Source: Bacteroidales bacterium
Lineage (GTDB): Bacteria; Bacteroidota; Bacteroidia; Bacteroidales; UBA932
Length of the DNA stretch: 64,000 bases
Assembly: GCA_017544265.1 (NCBI GenBank)
Contig: JAFYEM010000030.1
Coordinates: 62,001-126,000 of the forward strand
Direction: 5' to 3'
Numbering within the stretch: the stretch's first letter is position 1; each line of letters opens with the position of its first letter. A program made the translations under genes and the position numbers. The notes under the pieces are model-generated. The model was not told the origin of the DNA. It worked only from the letters and a program-made list of their open reading frames with translations, and ran no database searches. Positions 61,672-64,000 of this stretch are shown piece after piece.

Positions 61672-61710
61672 AAGTTGCAGTGTGTTAAATAATATTCCTA
61701 CGCTTGGTTT

Positions 61711-61752
61711 GGTTTAAAGGTCAGCTACGTTGGTTTAAAGGTCCGCTACGTT
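61711..61752. repeat. 21-bp tandem duplication at the 3' end of a GLUG gene
   Basis: 61711-61731 and 61732-61752 are the same 21 bases (ggtttaaaggtc-a/c-gctacgtt) with one difference. On the minus strand each copy reads aac-gta-gc(g/t)-gac-ctt-taa, so the NVADL end and its stop codon are present twice. Confidence 0.85.
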
Positions 61753-64000
61753 GCCGCCGCCGCTGAAGGTGCCGGTACCGGCGATGGCGTAGGTTGTCTT
61801 ATAATGGCAGTTCTGAATGGTCGTTCCGTCGACAGAAGTTCCCACGATACTTCCTGCAGTAATGGCATTACCGCTCTTGGTGATGGATGTTACGTAGCTT
61901 GAGCAGCCGTCAATGACAGTAGTACCAGTAATAATCTTTCCAACAATTCCGCCGCCCGTCTTGATTTGCGAACTATTGATAGTGGTTCCGCTGAAGGTAC
62001 AGTCCGTTACTGTAGAGTTAGTGACAATGCCGGCGATACCACCACAGTTATAACCAGACTGGGCACGGCCACTGACGGTTCCGTCCATCTCTATGGATAC
62101 AGTACAGTCTGAAAGGTCAGAATAAATGCCGGAGCCGAGAATGCCGCCGATGGATCCGCGACGGGAACGTACACATGTCGCATCGCCGGAAACCGTGCAT
62201 TCTTCGATGCTGATTCGGCTACTTTCTGTTCCATAAGTGATACCGGCAATTCCGCCGGTAAGAGTACCATCATAAGCATTGGAATCTCGGTTTGACCAGT
62301 GGTCATTATAAAGATCGGCGCCACTATGGGAACAGTTTGTAATGGAGGATGTACCGTTAAGGTAGCCAATTACACCGCCTGCTATGACGGTATTCGCTTG
62401 GTTAAGGTTAGCGGATCCCTGTCCACCGTGAACATATCCGGTATTGTGGCAGTTGTCAATATCCAGGCTCTTGCCGTAACCTATAATGCCTCCAAAGTAG
62501 ATATAGTGGTATTCAACGCTACCCGCTGTGCCCTGTACGTCAGCCCGGAAATAGACCTCTCCGGAGTTCGCGTTGTTGTTGACTCCTGCTGTTTCTCCAG
62601 CATTGATATAGCCAGCAACACCGCCGAGGCGCACATTGTTGAGCAGTGCTCCGGTCTGCTGGCGGTAGTGGACATAGCCCTCATTGGTGCTGCCAGTAAC
62701 CGCTGATGTACTAATTCCCACGATGCCACCCACATTGTAACCTCCGGTTGATGCGACATTAGGAAGGTTATTCAGGAAGTACACTTCACCGGTATTATTT
62801 GCACCGCTGATTGCTGCTGTCGCTCTTCCGGCAATGCCGCCTATACAGAAAGCGCCTGTATTATTAGTATTGTCCCCACCTTCGGTTGTTTTCTCGTATT
62901 TAACACTTCCGCTGTTAGACACGTTGCTCACAGCAGCTGTAGTCTTACCTACTATACCGCCAAGATTGAAGCCATCAGCACTGAATACAGATGGTGTGTA
63001 GTTCTGCAGAATATCTCCGGAATTGGTGATATTCTTTCCGGTTCCACCGTCAATGGCTTTGGAATTGAGCCCGATAACACCACCAATATAAGTATATACA
63101 GCATTATTGTTGTTCTCGGTGCGGGATAGAGATATATCACCAGCATTGTGCAAATCTGATACGTTGGCAGTGGAACGGTTTTCAGCAATCACACCGCCGA
63201 TATGGGGATACCTGGCCGAGTACGAACCGGCTCCAGCTGTCATCATTTTTAATGACCCGACATCGCTATTTGAGCAGGATGAAACAGTGCCATAGTTACG
63301 TCCCACAACACCGCCCAAATACTGGAAATAGGTATTGCTCCTGTGGGTCACAGCAGCGCTATTAGTACAGCCTGTGACGGTGCCGCCACTCTGGTTGATT
63401 CCCACGATGCCTCCGGTACTGGTTCTCCGTCCATAGTTGTTGTTGTTGTCCTTTTTGAAAAGGGTTACAAAAATACTTGCTTCGTTCTGGCATGCGGATA
63501 CAGTTCCTGCAACATTCTCACCCACTATTCCACCGACTGCAGAGCAGTAGGCCACTATAGTCTTATTGACGATGTGCCCCAATGAACCGGAGTATGCTCC
63601 CGCGACCGTTTCATGATCGGATGTAGTATTGCAAGAAGATACTGTACCTGCTGACAACTGCCCCACAATACCGCCTATGATAAGATAAGGGTTGTCCTGA
63701 TCTGTTCCTTCGGTTTCCTGCGCTTCATTTGAAATGGCTCCTTTGAAGAATGAATCGCTTATTGAACCGGACGCGTTGGTAATTTCGCCGGCGAGGCCGC
63801 CAATGATTACTTTTGCAGAACTGCTATAAACTGCAGGTGTGGAAATGAGTCCCGAATACTCGCAGCCGTTTTCAATGCTTCCCACAACAATACGGCCGAC
63901 CAAGCCGCCGAGGGCGGTGACTGATGTCACGTCGCTTACTTCGGCAAGAGAGACGTCCGCCGCAACTTTCACATTATCAAGCACTCCTCTGTGATAGCCC
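61735..64000 (-). CDS. GLUG-repeat surface protein (5' partial at window edge)
   Basis: The frame is open to the right edge: the codons before the apparent GTG start read GYHRG-VLDNVKVAA, matching 'VVGYHKGVLDNVKVAADINV' inside the paralogue at 43.3-46.5 kb. The N-terminus, probably a signal and fimbrillin-like domain, is therefore outside the window. About 755 residues remain, all GLUG rungs ('IIGGIVGQLSAGTVSSCNTT', 'YIGGVIGLNSKAIDGGTGKN', 'NCGGIAGIVTNSTVTDCTFS'). They end 'NCHYKTTYAIAGTGTFSGGG' plus NVADL. It appears to be the first visible gene of the co-directional cluster, 63 bases before the fimbrillin-phosphoesterase gene. Confidence 0.85.
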   Translation of the reverse strand, partial: GYHRGVLDNVKVAADVSLAEVSDVTSVTALGGLVGRIVVGSIENGCEYSGLISTPAVYSSSAKVIIGGLAGEITNASGSISDSFFKGAISNEAQETEGTDQDNPYLIIGGIVGQLSAGTVSSCNTTSDHETVAGAYSGSLGHIVNKTIVAYCSAVGGIVGENVAGTVSACQNEASIFVTLFKKDNNNNYGRRTSTGGIVGINQSGGTVTGCTNSAAVTHRSNTYFQYLGGVVGRNYGTVSSCSNSDVGSLKMMTAGAGSYSARYPHIGGVIAENRSTANVSDLHNAGDISLSRTENNNNAVYTYIGGVIGLNSKAIDGGTGKNITNSGDILQNYTPSVFSADGFNLGGIVGKTTAAVSNVSNSGSVKYEKTTEGGDNTNNTGAFCIGGIAGRATAAISGANNTGEVYFLNNLPNVASTGGYNVGGIVGISTSAVTGSTNEGYVHYRQQTGALLNNVRLGGVAGYINAGETAGVNNNANSGEVYFRADVQGTAGSVEYHYIYFGGIIGYGKSLDIDNCHNTGYVHGGQGSANLNQANTVIAGGVIGYLNGTSSITNCSHSGADLYNDHWSNRDSNAYDGTLTGGIAGITYGTESSRISIEECTVSGDATCVRSRRGSIGGILGSGIYSDLSDCTVSIEMDGTVSGRAQSGYNCGGIAGIVTNSTVTDCTFSGTTINSSQIKTGGGIVGKIITGTTVIDGCSSYVTSITKSGNAITAGSIVGTSVDGTTIQNCHYKTTYAIAGTGTFSGGGNVADL

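Overview
The window looks like a chromosomal segment of a Bacteroidales bacterium (phylum Bacteroidota) of fairly high GC. The grounds are two SusC/SusD pairs, type IX secretion (T9SS) features, fimbrillin-like, BACON and GLUG surface proteins, a DUF6377 regulator, an Rnf complex in the order B-C-D-G-E-A, and promoters of the Bacteroidales TAnnTTTG (-7) type. Genus cannot be fixed from sequence alone; a Rikenellaceae-like or related gut lineage is a guess.

Layout. (1) 1-7.4 kb: the end of a surface SGNH-hydrolase lipoprotein, a cation-efflux transporter, a repeat-filled intergenic region, a DUF6377 regulator, and convergently a Cthe_2159-like beta-helix lipoprotein. (2) 7.5-18.7 kb, minus strand: a compact housekeeping run of two LytM/M23 envelope proteins, a MerR regulator, Nif3, a zinc-ribbon coiled-coil protein, DnaB, RseC and RnfBCDGEA, mostly overlapping or a few bases apart. 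A 127-bp palindromic element sits between rnfE and rnfA. (3) 18.7-24.4 kb, plus strand: alaS, an apparent LptF/G-methionyl-tRNA formyltransferase fusion, and thiamine pyrophosphokinase, all overlapping. (4) 24.5-34.3 kb, plus strand: SusC, SusD, a Calx-beta lipoprotein, an unknown periplasmic protein, a subtilisin with a T9SS tail and a PorV-like barrel. This looks like a peptide/protein-acquisition locus. (5) 34.4-38.5 kb: tRNA-Ser(GGA) with a 28-bp duplicate of its 3' end 2.4 kb downstream, bracketing an accessory island (AAA/DUF4143 ATPase, DUF3791 gene, small partner). A degenerate third copy lies beyond a second ATPase. (6) 38.5-39.7 kb: a flavodiiron protein. (7) 39.8-64 kb, minus strand: a roughly 24-kb co-directional cluster with very short gaps. 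It encodes four GLUG-repeat proteins (two with BACON-like domains, one with a fimbrillin-like N-terminus, one running off the window), a fifth GLUG segment fused to a phosphoesterase, three calcineurin-like phosphoesterases in all, a SusC/SusD pair and a 44-residue peptide.

The most interesting content is the GLUG/phosphoesterase/SusCD cluster. It has the layout of a polysaccharide-utilisation locus but carries no recognisable glycosidase and three secreted phosphoesterases, so a phosphodiester-bearing polymer or phospho-ligand is a plausible target (inference). Next in interest are the LptF/G-Fmt fusion, the tRNA-Ser island with attachment-site-like repeats, the subtilisin carrying both a lipobox and a T9SS tail, and two structured palindromic elements of about 130 bp.
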